DNA of 64,000 nt from Rhodothermus marinus DSM 4252 (GTDB lineage Bacteria > Bacteroidota > Rhodothermia > Rhodothermales > Rhodothermaceae), in assembly GCF_000024845.1 (NCBI RefSeq), contig NC_013501.1, forward strand, positions 1,716,874 through 1,780,873, given 5' to 3'. A program made the position numbers and the translations under genes. Position 1 is the first letter of the stretch, and each line of letters starts with the position of its first letter. Shown here piece after piece: positions 18,836 through 28,846 of this stretch. Under the pieces are notes generated by a model. The model had not been told where the DNA came from and did not search any database. It was given only the letters and a program-made list of their open reading frames with translations.

Positions 18836-20839
18836 TCAAAAACGAAGCAGGCGCACCAAGGCGGGGCGCAGACGCGGCCGGGCCGAAAAGATCTTTTCTT
18901 CGAGCGTGCGTGCGAACGGTACGGGCAGGTCTTCGGCCGCCACGCGCACCGGGGGCGCATCGAGCCACTCGAAGGCCACCTCGGCGATCTCGGCGGCAAT
19001 CTCGGCCCCGAAGCCGGCCGTCCGGGTCGCTTCGTGCAGCACGAGCAGCCGGTTCGTCTTCTGCACCGAAGCCAGCACGGCTTCCCGATCCCACGGAATC
19101 AGCGTGCGCAGGTCGATCACCTCCAGCGAGACGCCTCGCTCGGCCCACCAGGCCGCCTCCTCCAGCGCCCAGTGCACGCCCACGCCGTAGGTGACGATCG
19201 TCGCGTCGGTGCCAGCGCGGGCGACGCGTGCCTTTCCCAGCGGCACATGGTAGATGCCCTCGGGGACCGGTCCCCGTACGGAACGGTAGAGCAGCTTGTG
19301 CTCGAAGAAAAGCACGGGGTTGGGCTCCTCGATGGCCGTCAGCAGCAATCCTTTGGCGTCTTCCGGCGTGGCGGGCACCACGATCTTCAGCCCGGGCACG
19401 TGACAGAACCAGGCCTCTTTCGACTGGGAATGGAACGGTCCGGCGCCCAGTCCGCCGCCGAACGGCGCCCGGATCGTCACGTTGACGGGCTGGCCCCAGC
19501 GGTAATGCGTCGTGGCCAGGTTGTTTACGATCTGGTTGAAGGCGCAGGAGATAAAATCCGCGTACTGGATTTCCACCACCGGTTTGAAGCCTTCGATGGC
19601 CAGCCCCAGCGCGGCCCCCACCGCTCCGCTCTCTATGATCGGTGTGTTGCGCACCCGTTCTTTGCCGAAGCGTTCGACGAACCCCTCGGTCACCTTGAAC
19701 ACGCCACCGTATTCGGCAATGTCCTGGCCCATAAGCAGCACGCGCTCGTCCTGCTCCATGGCCAGCCGGAGCGCCTCGGAGATGGCGTCCACGAAGCGCA
19801 GCTCCCGCCGGGTGGGCTTTGGCGCGCGCAGCGCGAGGAACGGCGGCGCGAACAGATCGGCCCGCTCGGCCTCGGGTGTGCTCTCGACCTCCGGTTGCGC
19901 CAGCGCGTATTCGGTTGCCTCCCGCACCTCGGCCTCCAGCTCCGCCCGGATGGTCTTTCTTTCTGCTCTGGAAAGTACGCCCGCACGCTCCAGATAGGCC
20001 TCGAAGCGATCGATCGGGTCGCGTTTGCGCCAGTATTCGAAAAGCTCTTTCGGCACGTACTTCGTGCCCGAGGCTTCTTCGTGGCCCCGCATGCGGAAGG
20101 TCTTCATCTCCAGCAGCGTGGGGCCCTCGCCGGCCCGGGCGCGTTCGGCCGCCCGCCGCACCGCGTCGATCACGGCCAGCACGTCGTTGCCGTCCACGAC
20201 CTCCCCCGGCATGCCGTAGCCGACGGCCGCGTCGGCCACATCCTCGACAGGGATCGCCTCGTGCGCCGGCGTCGAAAGCCCGTAGCCGTTGTTTTCCACC
20301 ACGAAGATCACGGGCAGCTTCCAGACGGCCGCCAGGTTCAGCGCTTCGTGAAAGTCGCCCTCACGCGTGCCGCCTTCGCCCGAAAACGCCAGCACGACAA
20401 AGTCCTCACGCTTGAGCCGGGCGGCCAGGCCCAGCCCGCAGGCCACGGGCAGCATGGCGGCCATGTGCGAGATCATGCCGATGATGCGACGCTCGGGCAG
20501 GCCGAAGTGGAAGGTGCGATCGCGCCCCTTCGTGAAGCCGCCCGCCCGTCCCATGAGCTGGCAGAAGAGCGGCCGCAGCGGCACGCCCCGCGTGGTCCAC
20601 ACCCCCAGGTTGCGGTGCATGGGCAGGATGTAGTCGTGGTCCTCCAGCGCCCAGGCACACCCGACCGCAATGGCCTCCTGCCCGTACCCGCTGAACCACT
20701 TGGAAAGACGCCCCTGACGAATCAGCCGGAGCATGCGTTCTTCGATCACCCGGGGCAGCAACAGCGCCCGGTAGAGCGCCTTCAGATCCGTCGTCGCTGC
20801 AACGTCCATACATGTCGCCGATGGTTGCTTCAGGTCCAT
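18836..20839 (-). CDS. Fused E1 alpha/beta 2-oxoacid dehydrogenase (branched-chain or pyruvate type)
   Basis: A 667-residue thiamine-diphosphate enzyme with E1 alpha (about 1-340) and E1 beta (about 345-667) in one chain, as in many Bacteroidota. It performs the decarboxylating first step of a 2-oxoacid dehydrogenase complex. The alpha half has the ThDP motif from SGEGGTREGDFHEALNLAAV to VVENNGYG and the phosphorylation-loop-like RMRGHEEASGTKYVP. The beta half has GQDIAEYGGVFKVTEG and NTPIIESGAVGAALGLA. Sequence style favours the branched-chain (2-oxoisovalerate) class. E2 and E3 genes are not in the window. GAGG precedes the ATG. Confidence 0.92.
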   Translation of the reverse strand: MDLKQPSATCMDVAATTDLKALYRALLLPRVIEERMLRLIRQGRLSKWFSGYGQEAIAVGCAWALEDHDYILPMHRNLGVWTTRGVPLRPLFCQLMGRAGGFTKGRDRTFHFGLPERRIIGMISHMAAMLPVACGLGLAARLKREDFVVLAFSGEGGTREGDFHEALNLAAVWKLPVIFVVENNGYGLSTPAHEAIPVEDVADAAVGYGMPGEVVDGNDVLAVIDAVRRAAERARAGEGPTLLEMKTFRMRGHEEASGTKYVPKELFEYWRKRDPIDRFEAYLERAGVLSRAERKTIRAELEAEVREATEYALAQPEVESTPEAERADLFAPPFLALRAPKPTRRELRFVDAISEALRLAMEQDERVLLMGQDIAEYGGVFKVTEGFVERFGKERVRNTPIIESGAVGAALGLAIEGFKPVVEIQYADFISCAFNQIVNNLATTHYRWGQPVNVTIRAPFGGGLGAGPFHSQSKEAWFCHVPGLKIVVPATPEDAKGLLLTAIEEPNPVLFFEHKLLYRSVRGPVPEGIYHVPLGKARVARAGTDATIVTYGVGVHWALEEAAWWAERGVSLEVIDLRTLIPWDREAVLASVQKTNRLLVLHEATRTAGFGAEIAAEIAEVAFEWLDAPPVRVAAEDLPVPFARTLEEKIFSARPRLRPALVRLLRF

Positions 20840-20853
20840 GCCGCCTCAAACTA

Positions 20854-20912
20854 CGAATCCCGTCCATGCAAATGCAGCAGGACGCCACATGGAAGGGCCA
20901 CGACGGGATTCG
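20854..20912. repeat. 11-bp inverted repeat in the E1 dehydrogenase leader
   Basis: CGAATCCCGTC (20854-20864) and GACGGGATTCG (20902-20912) are perfect complements, 37 nt apart, upstream of the E1 start at 20839 and downstream of the sugar-transferase stop. This may be a leader hairpin or part of the transferase terminator; no T-run follows. Confidence 0.45.
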
Positions 20913-20972
20913 CGGCTTACGACAGGATCGAAGAAGCGCAACGTGCCGCTGTGACCGACACGGAACAGGCCG

Positions 20973-22406
20973 TTACTGCCCTTTGCCGGCCAGCATGGTG
21001 TAGATGGTCCGGAAGATGATCTTCAGGTCCATGCGCAGGCTCATGTTCTCGATGTAGAACAGGTCGAATTTGACCTTCTGGCGCACGTCGTCGAGGCTGC
21101 TGTCGTATTTCCAGCGCACCTGCGCCCAGCCGGTGATGCCGGGTTTGACGCGATGGCGGCGGTTGTAGAGCGGAATCTCGCGGGAGAGCTTTTCGACGAA
21201 ATATGGCCGCTCGGGTCGCGGCCCCACCAGACTCATGTCGCCTTTGAGCACGTTCCAGAACTGCGGCACCTCGTCCAGGCGCCAGCGACGAAGCCAGCGG
21301 CCGATGGGGGTCACGCGCGGGTCGTCTTTTGTGGCCCAGACGGGTCCGGTGCGCGCCTCGGCATCGACGTACATCGTGCGGAATTTGTACAGCGTAAAGA
21401 TGCGGCCGTGCTGTCCCACCCGCTGCTGCTTGTAGATGGCCGGACCGGGCGACGTGAGTCGGATCAGCAGCCCGATCGCCAGCCAGAGCGGCAGCCCCAG
21501 CCCCAGCACCAGCAGCGAGACGGTCACATCCATGAGCCGCTTCATGCTCTGCTCCCAGGCGGGCATGGGCTCGGGCAGCACTTCGATGAGCGGCAGCCCG
21601 TACATGTGCTCGGTGCGGGCCATGCCGCCGATGAGCGTGTAGAAGTCGGGCACCAGCTTGAGCTTGACCGGCTTGCCGTCGCACAGGCGGAGCACTTCGA
21701 GCAGTGCGTCGTGGTCGCGTCCGTCCAGCGCGATCAGCACATCCTGCACGCCGAGCTCGTCGATCAGTCGCGGCAACGCCTCGATCGTGCAGGCCGACGT
21801 GCCGACCTGCGCCACGGCGACGGCCGCGCCATCCCCTTCGCTTTCGGACACGGGGGGTTGCTCGCCCGGCCGGGCCACCCGGATGGCCCCCACGATCTTC
21901 AGCCCCGCCTCCGGATAACGGGACACCTCGCTGTAGAGCTGCTCCACCTTATCGCTCCACCCTACAATCAACGCTTTGTGCACCCCGTAGCCGCGCAGCA
22001 GCAGGGCCTTCTGGACAGTGCGCACGCCCAGCCGACCCACCGAAACCAGTCCATAGACCGAAGCCCAGTAGAAAAAGATGGCCTCCCGGCTCGAACTCGG
22101 CTCCAGCGTGTCGATAAAAATGGCAAACACCAGGATCAGCACGCCGACCGTGACCACCTTGAACAGCGAGACCAGCTCGTCGAAGCGGCTTTCGGCGTAC
22201 CGCTCCCGGTACATCCCCGAAAAGGCGAACAGCAACACCCAGTAGGCCGTCATCAGCAGCATGGGCAGCCAGAACATCATCGGATACAGCTTCGGCTGCC
22301 CGAACCACTGCCACTCGAACCGGGCCAGGTACAGCAGCGCATAGGCCAGGCTGAACATCAGGGCGTCGATCGCCAGCAGGGCGATCAGTTCGATCCGGCG
22401 CGACAC
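20973..22406 (-). CDS. Polyprenyl-phosphate hexose-1-phosphate transferase (WcaJ/WbaP type)
   Basis: A 477-residue initiating glycosyltransferase that transfers a sugar-1-phosphate to undecaprenyl phosphate to start exopolysaccharide repeat units. Four N-terminal transmembrane helices (about 8-125) are followed by a CoA-binding-like Rossmann region and another helix (about 285-305). The catalytic domain is typical: KRLMDVTVSLLVLGLGLP, YKQQRVGQHGRIFTLYKFRTM, WLRRWRLDEVPQFWNVLKGDMSLVGPRPE and PGITGWAQVR. The start is GTG at 22406. The gene stands alone, without other polysaccharide genes near it. Confidence 0.93.
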   Translation of the reverse strand: MSRRIELIALLAIDALMFSLAYALLYLARFEWQWFGQPKLYPMMFWLPMLLMTAYWVLLFAFSGMYRERYAESRFDELVSLFKVVTVGVLILVFAIFIDTLEPSSSREAIFFYWASVYGLVSVGRLGVRTVQKALLLRGYGVHKALIVGWSDKVEQLYSEVSRYPEAGLKIVGAIRVARPGEQPPVSESEGDGAAVAVAQVGTSACTIEALPRLIDELGVQDVLIALDGRDHDALLEVLRLCDGKPVKLKLVPDFYTLIGGMARTEHMYGLPLIEVLPEPMPAWEQSMKRLMDVTVSLLVLGLGLPLWLAIGLLIRLTSPGPAIYKQQRVGQHGRIFTLYKFRTMYVDAEARTGPVWATKDDPRVTPIGRWLRRWRLDEVPQFWNVLKGDMSLVGPRPERPYFVEKLSREIPLYNRRHRVKPGITGWAQVRWKYDSSLDDVRQKVKFDLFYIENMSLRMDLKIIFRTIYTMLAGKGQ

Positions 22407-22417
22407 GGGAACGCGCT

Positions 22418-22431
22418 ATGGTTTAAACCAT
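22418..22431. promoter_or_regulatory. 14-bp palindrome upstream of the sugar transferase
   Basis: ATGGTTTAAACCAT is a perfect palindrome 11 bp before the GTG start of the transferase, inside its divergent promoter gap with the radical SAM gene. It could be a repressor site; the cognate regulator is unknown. Confidence 0.4.
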
Positions 22432-22545
22432 TGACTCAAAAAGAGGTGGTAGCAAACTGCGCGCCGTCGAGAGGCTTCGTTCCGGTTTCGTCTCAGGTTC
22501 GTTCCCGCTTTCAATATACAAAAGCCGCGGCAAAAATCCAGCACC

Positions 22546-23517
22546 ATGTCGCGTCCCTGGCCGTCCTACCTGGCACTGAGCCGTGAGGAATGGCAGCGCC
22601 GCGTCGAACAGGCCCGCGCCATGCTGGCCGACTGCCGGGCCTGTCCCCGCGACTGCGGCGTCAACCGCCTGGAAGATCGGTACGCCGCCTGCAAGACGGG
22701 CCGCTATGCACTCGTGAGCAGTTACTTCCCGCACTTTGGCGAAGAGGACTGTCTGCGGGGCTGGAACGGTTCGGGCACGATCTTTTTCGCCCATTGCAAC
22801 CTGCGTTGCGTCTTCTGCCAGAACTATGACATCAGCCAGGCCATCAAGCCACACAAGGCGCCGCCGGGGCATCCGCCCGAAGCCATTGCGGCCATGATGC
22901 TGGAGCTGCAGGAGCTCGGCTGCCACAACATCAACCTGGTCACGCCCGAGCACGTCGTCCCTCAGATCGTCGAGGCCCTGGCGATTGCCGTTGAACACGG
23001 CCTGCGCCTGCCCATCGTCTACAACACCAGCGCCTACGACCGCCTCGAAAGCCTGCGGTTGCTCGAAGGCATCGTCGATATCTACATGCCGGACTTCAAG
23101 TTCTGGAGCGCGGAGCGCAGCCGACGCTACATGAAGGCGGCCGACTATCCCGAACACGCCCGCGCTGCCATCAAAGAAATGCACCGGCAGGTGGGCGATC
23201 TGGAACTGGACGACGAAGGGCTGGCACGCCGCGGCCTGCTCATCCGGCATCTGGTTATGCCCGGCTGTCTGGATGAAACGCGGGCCATTCTGGAATGGAT
23301 CGCCCGCGAGCTCGGCCCCAACACCTACATCAATCTGATGGACCAGTACTATCCGGCCGGACGCGTCAACAGCATGACCTTCCCCGAACTCAACCGCCGC
23401 CTGAGCCCCGACGAGTATGCCGAAGCGCTGCACATCGCCGCCGAGCTGGGCCTGCACCGGCTGGACCGTCGCCGCCCCCACCCCCGCCTGCTCATGAAAA
23501 GCCCCTGGTTCTATTGA
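22546..23517 (+). CDS. Radical SAM protein, PflX-like (COG1313 type)
   Basis: A 323-residue radical S-adenosylmethionine enzyme resembling the PflX/pyruvate-formate-lyase-activase-like group. The cluster-binding motif CNLRCVFC follows GSGTIFFAH at about residues 85-92. Upstream lie four further cysteines (CRACPRDCGVN and AACKTG) typical of this subgroup. HNINLVTPEHVVPQIVEAL and MPDFKFW mark the barrel. Its substrate is unknown; no glycyl-radical partner is nearby. The stop overlaps the end of the convergent Uma2 gene by 7 nt. Confidence 0.88.
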   Translation: MSRPWPSYLALSREEWQRRVEQARAMLADCRACPRDCGVNRLEDRYAACKTGRYALVSSYFPHFGEEDCLRGWNGSGTIFFAHCNLRCVFCQNYDISQAIKPHKAPPGHPPEAIAAMMLELQELGCHNINLVTPEHVVPQIVEALAIAVEHGLRLPIVYNTSAYDRLESLRLLEGIVDIYMPDFKFWSAERSRRYMKAADYPEHARAAIKEMHRQVGDLELDDEGLARRGLLIRHLVMPGCLDETRAILEWIARELGPNTYINLMDQYYPAGRVNSMTFPELNRRLSPDEYAEALHIAAELGLHRLDRRRPHPRLLMKSPWFY

Positions 23518-24122
23518 CTTGGATTTATCTCGGCAAAAAGGTCACGCACCGGTACCTCAAAACCCTTCAACAATGCCGACCGGGCCGTCTCCTCCGGTCC
23601 GAACTTGCCCAGCGGCTCATAGACATGTCCCCGTAGCACATACACCTCGATGGTGCGGTTTTCCGGATCGACGATCCAGTATTCCCGCACGCCGGCCCGG
23701 GCGTATTCAAAGAACTTTTCGCCCCGATCCACCTCACGTGTACCGGGCGAAAGCACTTCCGCCACAAGATCCGGCACGCCGCAGACCTGTTCTCCGATCC
23801 GATCGGCATGCGCCCGGTCGATAAAAAACAGATCCGGCTCCCGAATCTTCCCCGGCCACAGACGCACGGGCAGCGGCGCAAAGCGTACGATTCCCAGGCC
23901 ATGGGCTTCGACGAACGCCTGCAGGCGCAGAAATAGCCGCTGCAATACCGACTGGTGCGTATAGGTAGGGTGCGGAGGCATAATAAGACAGCCTTCCGAA
24001 AGCTCCACGTAGCGGTTGGTCTCCGGCAGGGCAAAATAATCCGCCTCGGTCCACTGCCCCTGCGGCGGAAACAGTTCCGCCACCGGTGCCGGCCGATGAC
24101 CGCGCTGTTCAGCTCGCGCCAT
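23511..24122 (-). CDS. Uma2 family endonuclease-like protein (DUF820)
   Basis: A 203-residue member of the Uma2/DUF820 family with a PD-(D/E)XK nuclease fold. EPDLFFI and PDLVAEVLSPGT are the conserved acidic motifs, followed by KFFEYARAGVREYWIVDP. Members are abundant in cyanobacteria and thermophiles, and their biological role is unclear. The ATG at 24122 lies 2 nt after the tonB stop, with GGAG before it, so it is probably the last gene of the PorV-mtnA-tonB operon. An in-frame GTG at 24128 is less likely. Confidence 0.85.
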   Translation of the reverse strand: MARAEQRGHRPAPVAELFPPQGQWTEADYFALPETNRYVELSEGCLIMPPHPTYTHQSVLQRLFLRLQAFVEAHGLGIVRFAPLPVRLWPGKIREPDLFFIDRAHADRIGEQVCGVPDLVAEVLSPGTREVDRGEKFFEYARAGVREYWIVDPENRTIEVYVLRGHVYEPLGKFGPEETARSALLKGFEVPVRDLFAEINPSQ

Positions 24123-24124
24123 GA

Positions 24125-24871
24125 TCACTCCAGCCGGAAACGGAAGGTGATGGTGCCGGTCTGGTTTTCCGGCGGAACGCCGGGCGGCAGTGGATTGAAG
24201 CGCCAGCGCCGCAGGGCCTCCAGCACGGCGCGTTCCAGCGCCGGGTTGCCTTTGATCAGCGGAATGGCCTGCACCACGCGCCCCTGCGGATCGACCACGA
24301 TGCGCACGCGGATGATGGCGTTGACCTTCTCGGCATAGACGGGCAGCGGCGCCTGCACGAGCGTGCGATCCAGCCCCTCGATCAGATAGGGCGCGCTGCG
24401 CTGATCCTCCTGGCCTTCTCCCTCATTTCCGGTGGCCGCGCCGGCCGTCCCCTCGGCCTGCCCGCCGCCCTGCGGCCGAACAGGTTGCGCGGCTTTGTCG
24501 GGCTCGGGCTTTTTGACCTCGGCCGGGTTGGTCTGCGGCTCCGGCGCCACACGCGTCTCTTCGGGCTCGTTGATCCGCTCCTCTTCCTGGACCGGTGGCG
24601 TCTCGGGCAGCTCCACCGGACGTGTCTTTTCCGGCAGGGCCGCCGTCTCCTCCTGTGGGGTTTCCGGTTGGGGCTCCGGCGCCGCCTCGTTCGGCCGCGG
24701 CTGCTCGGACTGCTGCACGGGGCGCCCCTCGGCCCAGGGCCCCAGCTCCACCTCGATGAAGCCCAGCGGGGGCGCCTGCGTCAGCTGCACGTGCTTGAAC
24801 GCCAGCAACAGCAACACCAGCGCGTGGACGACCAGGCTGGTCAGCAGTCCGATCCAGTCGTTGCGTTTCAT
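24125..24871 (-). CDS. tonB: TonB-family energy transducer
   Basis: A 248-residue TonB-like protein. One N-terminal transmembrane helix (about 7-25, LLTSLVVHALVLLLLAF, with the His typical of TonB) is followed by a long acidic and proline-rich periplasmic spacer (about 45-150). The C-terminal TonB domain (about 165-248) contains VNAIIRVRIVVDPQGRVVQAIPLIKG and ALRRWRFNPL. It links ExbBD at the inner membrane to TonB-dependent transporters such as the SusC at 13458. It is 6 nt after mtnA. The exbBD-like genes of this window lie far away at 57690-58824. Confidence 0.92.
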   Translation of the reverse strand: MKRNDWIGLLTSLVVHALVLLLLAFKHVQLTQAPPLGFIEVELGPWAEGRPVQQSEQPRPNEAAPEPQPETPQEETAALPEKTRPVELPETPPVQEEERINEPEETRVAPEPQTNPAEVKKPEPDKAAQPVRPQGGGQAEGTAGAATGNEGEGQEDQRSAPYLIEGLDRTLVQAPLPVYAEKVNAIIRVRIVVDPQGRVVQAIPLIKGNPALERAVLEALRRWRFNPLPPGVPPENQTGTITFRFRLE

Positions 24872-24877
24872 GGCCGG

Positions 24878-25939
<1,062 letters not shown>

Positions 25940-25976
25940 GGGCAGGGGTTGGTTTCAGGTTGGTTTTACCGGAGAA

Positions 25977-27113
25977 TCAAATGTCCGGGCGGTGCCAGTT
26001 TTCCCGGGCCAGCACGAAGCGCACGGCCAACCGGTGCGCGAACCCCAGCTCGGAGGCCAGTCCGGCAAAGTCGCCGAAGCTGTAATCGAGGGTCAGATGC
26101 CGGAGCCGCACGCCCGCGCCCACCGTGGGCGTCAGTTCGAGTCCGAAGCGGTCGGAGTAGGCCAGGCGGTTGACGCCCGCCCGCAGCGCCACCACGTCCC
26201 GATACCAGAACTCGGCCCCCAGCCGGGGGTGCAGCGACACATCGCCCACGTTGACGGCGTAGGCGCGCTGGCCGTCGAAGGCCACGTCCACGTCGGCGGC
26301 CACCACGAGCCGGTGCATGCCGAGCGGCTGCTCGTAGGCCGAGCCCAGCCGGAGCACCGGCAGCACCAGGTAGGTGCCCCCCTCCGGCAACTCCTGACCG
26401 AACGCTTCCTCGAACGTGTAGGGCTGGCCCGTTTCCGGGTTGATCGTCTCCAGCGCGAACGCATCCGGGTTGATACTCCAGCTCTGGAGCATCGTCGAAA
26501 GATCCTGCACGTTCACCCCCAGCCAGAAGCGTCCCAGCCGATAGCGAGCGCCGGCGTCGACGCTGTAGCCCCAGGCTTCGGCGAAGTCACCGATCGCCCG
26601 GCGCACCACCTTGGCCGAAAGTCCCACGGCCAGGTCTTCGCCCAGCAACCGGGCATAGCTGAAGTAGAACGCATAGTCGGCCGCCGAGAACGTCTCGATG
26701 AACTCCTCGGCGTGCGGCTTCGGGCGGTTGCGCACCGGATCCCAGGCGTTCAGCGTGTTCTTGATGTCGTTGACGCCACTCCGGAAAAACGCGATGCCCA
26801 GCGTCGAGGTGGCACTGATCGGCCAGGCCAGCGCCGCGTAGTCGAACGAGACGATCCCGGCGAAGCGCTCGGCGTGCATGTAGGCGAGCTCCGGGTAGGC
26901 CAGCAGGCTCAGACCGGCCGGATTCCAGTAGGTGGCGTCCACGTCGGCCGCCAGCGCCACGTAGGCCCCGCCCATGCCGAGCGCCCGACCGCCCACGCCG
27001 CCGGCCAGAAAGTCGGCGCCGTACTTGGCCACCCGTTGTCCGGCGACCGGCAGGGCCAGCCCGCTCCATCCGATCAGCAACCAGAGGACCGCCGTTTTTC
27101 TCGAAACGAACAT
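25977..27113 (-). CDS. PorV/PorQ family outer-membrane protein
   Basis: A 378-residue exported beta-barrel protein of the PorV/PorQ family, associated in Bacteroidota with type IX secretion. After the signal peptide (ALPVAGQ), the conserved start KYGADFLAGGVGGRALGMGGAYVA and DVDATYWNPAGLS is plain, and TLDYSFGDFAGLASELGFAHRLAVRF closes the barrel. Several such paralogues occur per genome, so a direct role in T9SS is not certain. The T9SS cargo proteins at 10443 and 17232 are consistent with the system being present. The start is ATG 27113, two codons inside a TTG alternative. Confidence 0.88.
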   Translation of the reverse strand: MFVSRKTAVLWLLIGWSGLALPVAGQRVAKYGADFLAGGVGGRALGMGGAYVALAADVDATYWNPAGLSLLAYPELAYMHAERFAGIVSFDYAALAWPISATSTLGIAFFRSGVNDIKNTLNAWDPVRNRPKPHAEEFIETFSAADYAFYFSYARLLGEDLAVGLSAKVVRRAIGDFAEAWGYSVDAGARYRLGRFWLGVNVQDLSTMLQSWSINPDAFALETINPETGQPYTFEEAFGQELPEGGTYLVLPVLRLGSAYEQPLGMHRLVVAADVDVAFDGQRAYAVNVGDVSLHPRLGAEFWYRDVVALRAGVNRLAYSDRFGLELTPTVGAGVRLRHLTLDYSFGDFAGLASELGFAHRLAVRFVLARENWHRPDI

Positions 27114-27165
27114 GCGCAATCGCTTCGCGTTGATTCTGGCTCACAACGAAAAGATCGCGGCGCCG

Positions 27166-27196
27166 GCCGGTTGGCAGGGACGAGACTCCAACCGGC
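27166..27196 (+). repeat. 9-bp hairpin in the leader of the rRNA methyltransferase gene
   Basis: GCCGGTTGG (27166-27174) pairs perfectly with CCAACCGGC (27188-27196), 42 nt before the ATG at 27238. It has no T-run, so it is more likely a leader structure or operator than a terminator. Confidence 0.4.
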
Positions 27197-27237
27197 GGGC
27201 GCCCGGCCCGTTCCCCCGACCCGTATCGTAACCGACC

Positions 27238-28440
27238 ATGCGCGTCGTTCTCAAACCCGGCAAAGACAAACTGCTGCGTCGCGGCTACCCGTGGGTGTTC
27301 GCCAATCAGATTCACCGCGTGGAAGGACGCCCGCGGACCGGCGATGTCGTCGAGATCGCCGCGGCCGATGGCACCCTCTATGGACTCGGATTCTATCACG
27401 AGCGCTCCCAGATTGCCGTGCGCTTTCTCACGCCCGATCCGGAAGCCACCATCGACGCCGCATTCTTCCGCCAGCGGCTGGAGCGGGCGCTGGCGCTCCG
27501 CGAGACCGCCTTCGGCGACAGCACGCACTACCGCCTGGTCTTCAGCGAAAGCGACGGCCTGCCCGGCACGATCATCGACCGCTACGGCGAAGTGCTCACC
27601 TGGACCTGTCTCTGCTACGGGATGGAGCAGCGCCGGGACCTGATTCTCGACCTGCTGGAGGAGCTGCTGCAACCCCGCGCGATCGTCGAACGCAACGACA
27701 ACAGCCTCCGCGAAAAGGACGGCCTCCCTCAGCAACGGGGCATCCTGCGCGGCCGCTACGACGGACCGGTGGAGATCGTCGAGGATGGCGTGCGTTTCCG
27801 CGTGGACGTGCTCGAAGGGCTCAAGACGGGCTTCTTTCTGGATCAGCGATTGCACCGGCCCGTGGTGGCCCGCCTGGCGCGCGACCGGCGCGTGCTCGAT
27901 GTGTTTTCGGCCGATGGCGGCTTCGGGCTGATGGCCGCAGCGCGCGGTGCCGCCCACGTACACCTGCTCGACATCTCCGAGCCAGCCATGCAACGCGCCC
28001 GCGAAAATGCCCGCCTGAACGGCCTCGACCTGTCGCGCCTGACCTTCGACGTAGCGAATGCCCTCGACCGCCTTGGCGAACTCGTTGCGCAGGGCGCCAC
28101 GTACGACCTGATCGTGCTCGATCCGCCCGCCTTCGCCAAAAGCAAGCGGCATCTGGACGACGCGCGCCGGGCCTACCAGCGCATCAACATCAGCGCGCTG
28201 CGCCTGCTACCGCCCGGCGGCCTGCTGGCCACGGCTTCGTGCTCGCAGGCGCTCGACGAAGACGAGTTTCTGAAAATCATTCACTACAGCGCCCGCCGTG
28301 TCGGGTGCGGCCTGCGCCTGCTCTACCGAGGCACCCAGCCGCCCGATCATCCCGTCCTCGAAGCCATGCCCGAAACGCATTACCTCAAGTTCTTCCTCTT
28401 TCAGAAGATGGCCGACGAAGTGCCACCGGTCCGGCAGTGA
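27238..28440 (+). CDS. rlmI: Class I rRNA (cytosine-C5) methyltransferase, RlmI-like
   Basis: A 400-residue S-adenosylmethionine methyltransferase resembling RlmI, which makes m5C in 23S rRNA. An N-terminal PUA domain (about 1-75, with KDKLLRRGYPWVFANQI) is followed by a linker (RLVFSESDGLPGTIIDRYG) and a Rossmann methyltransferase. This has VLDVFSADGGFGLMAAARGA as SAM site, LDPPAFAKSK as the catalytic PP motif and LLATASCSQ with the conserved cysteine. Family members ending in RlmK-like domains are longer. It is followed by a strong bidirectional terminator. The exact target base is inferred. Confidence 0.9.
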   Translation: MRVVLKPGKDKLLRRGYPWVFANQIHRVEGRPRTGDVVEIAAADGTLYGLGFYHERSQIAVRFLTPDPEATIDAAFFRQRLERALALRETAFGDSTHYRLVFSESDGLPGTIIDRYGEVLTWTCLCYGMEQRRDLILDLLEELLQPRAIVERNDNSLREKDGLPQQRGILRGRYDGPVEIVEDGVRFRVDVLEGLKTGFFLDQRLHRPVVARLARDRRVLDVFSADGGFGLMAAARGAAHVHLLDISEPAMQRARENARLNGLDLSRLTFDVANALDRLGELVAQGATYDLIVLDPPAFAKSKRHLDDARRAYQRINISALRLLPPGGLLATASCSQALDEDEFLKIIHYSARRVGCGLRLLYRGTQPPDHPVLEAMPETHYLKFFLFQKMADEVPPVRQ

Positions 28441-28450
28441 TCATCCATAA

Positions 28451-28482
28451 AAAAACGGCGCCTACGAGGGGCGCCGCTTTTG
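28451..28482. terminator. Bidirectional intrinsic terminator
   Basis: CGGCGCC (28457-28463) pairs with GGCGCCG (28471-28477) around a 7-nt loop. An A-run lies to the left and TTTT to the right, so it can end both the rlmI transcript and the convergent CBM48 gene. Confidence 0.85.
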
Positions 28483-28489
28483 CACGGGA

Positions 28490-28783
28490 TCATTCCACGT
28501 GCAGCAGGCAGTTCTCGCTGAAGAACGGGCTGGCGGTGTAGCCGTCGGCCTGATCGTCGTTCACCCAGCGCTCGCCATCGACAAAGTAGCGGAACTGATA
28601 GGTACCGGGCTTGAGCACGATCGACTTGCTCCAGTAGCCTTTGTTTTTGTAGAGGCGCATGGGATGGGCCGACGGATCCCAGTTGTTGAAGTCGCCCACG
28701 ACGGACACGCTTTCATGCGCCACGTCGGCCGGCAACTTGAAGGTAACACTGATACCCCGACTCGTCTTTTTCTTCTCGATCAT
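28490..28783 (-). CDS. Stand-alone CBM48 / AMPK glycogen-binding-type domain protein
   Basis: A 97-residue protein consisting almost entirely of one isoamylase N-terminal/CBM48 beta-sandwich: VSVVGDFNNWDPSAHPM, the two tryptophans, and GTYQFRYFVDGERWVNDDQAD are the glycogen-binding signature. There is no catalytic domain and no signal peptide. It probably binds alpha-glucan in the cytoplasm and may act as an accessory or regulatory subunit. GAGG lies before the ATG. The 170-bp upstream region is dense in palindromes. Confidence 0.9.
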   Translation of the reverse strand: MIEKKKTSRGISVTFKLPADVAHESVSVVGDFNNWDPSAHPMRLYKNKGYWSKSIVLKPGTYQFRYFVDGERWVNDDQADGYTASPFFSENCLLHVE

Positions 28784-28846
28784 AGGGCCTCGAACAGGGA
28801 TTGGTGAACAGGGATCGCCTTCGCATGAATTGGAAACGTACGCAAA

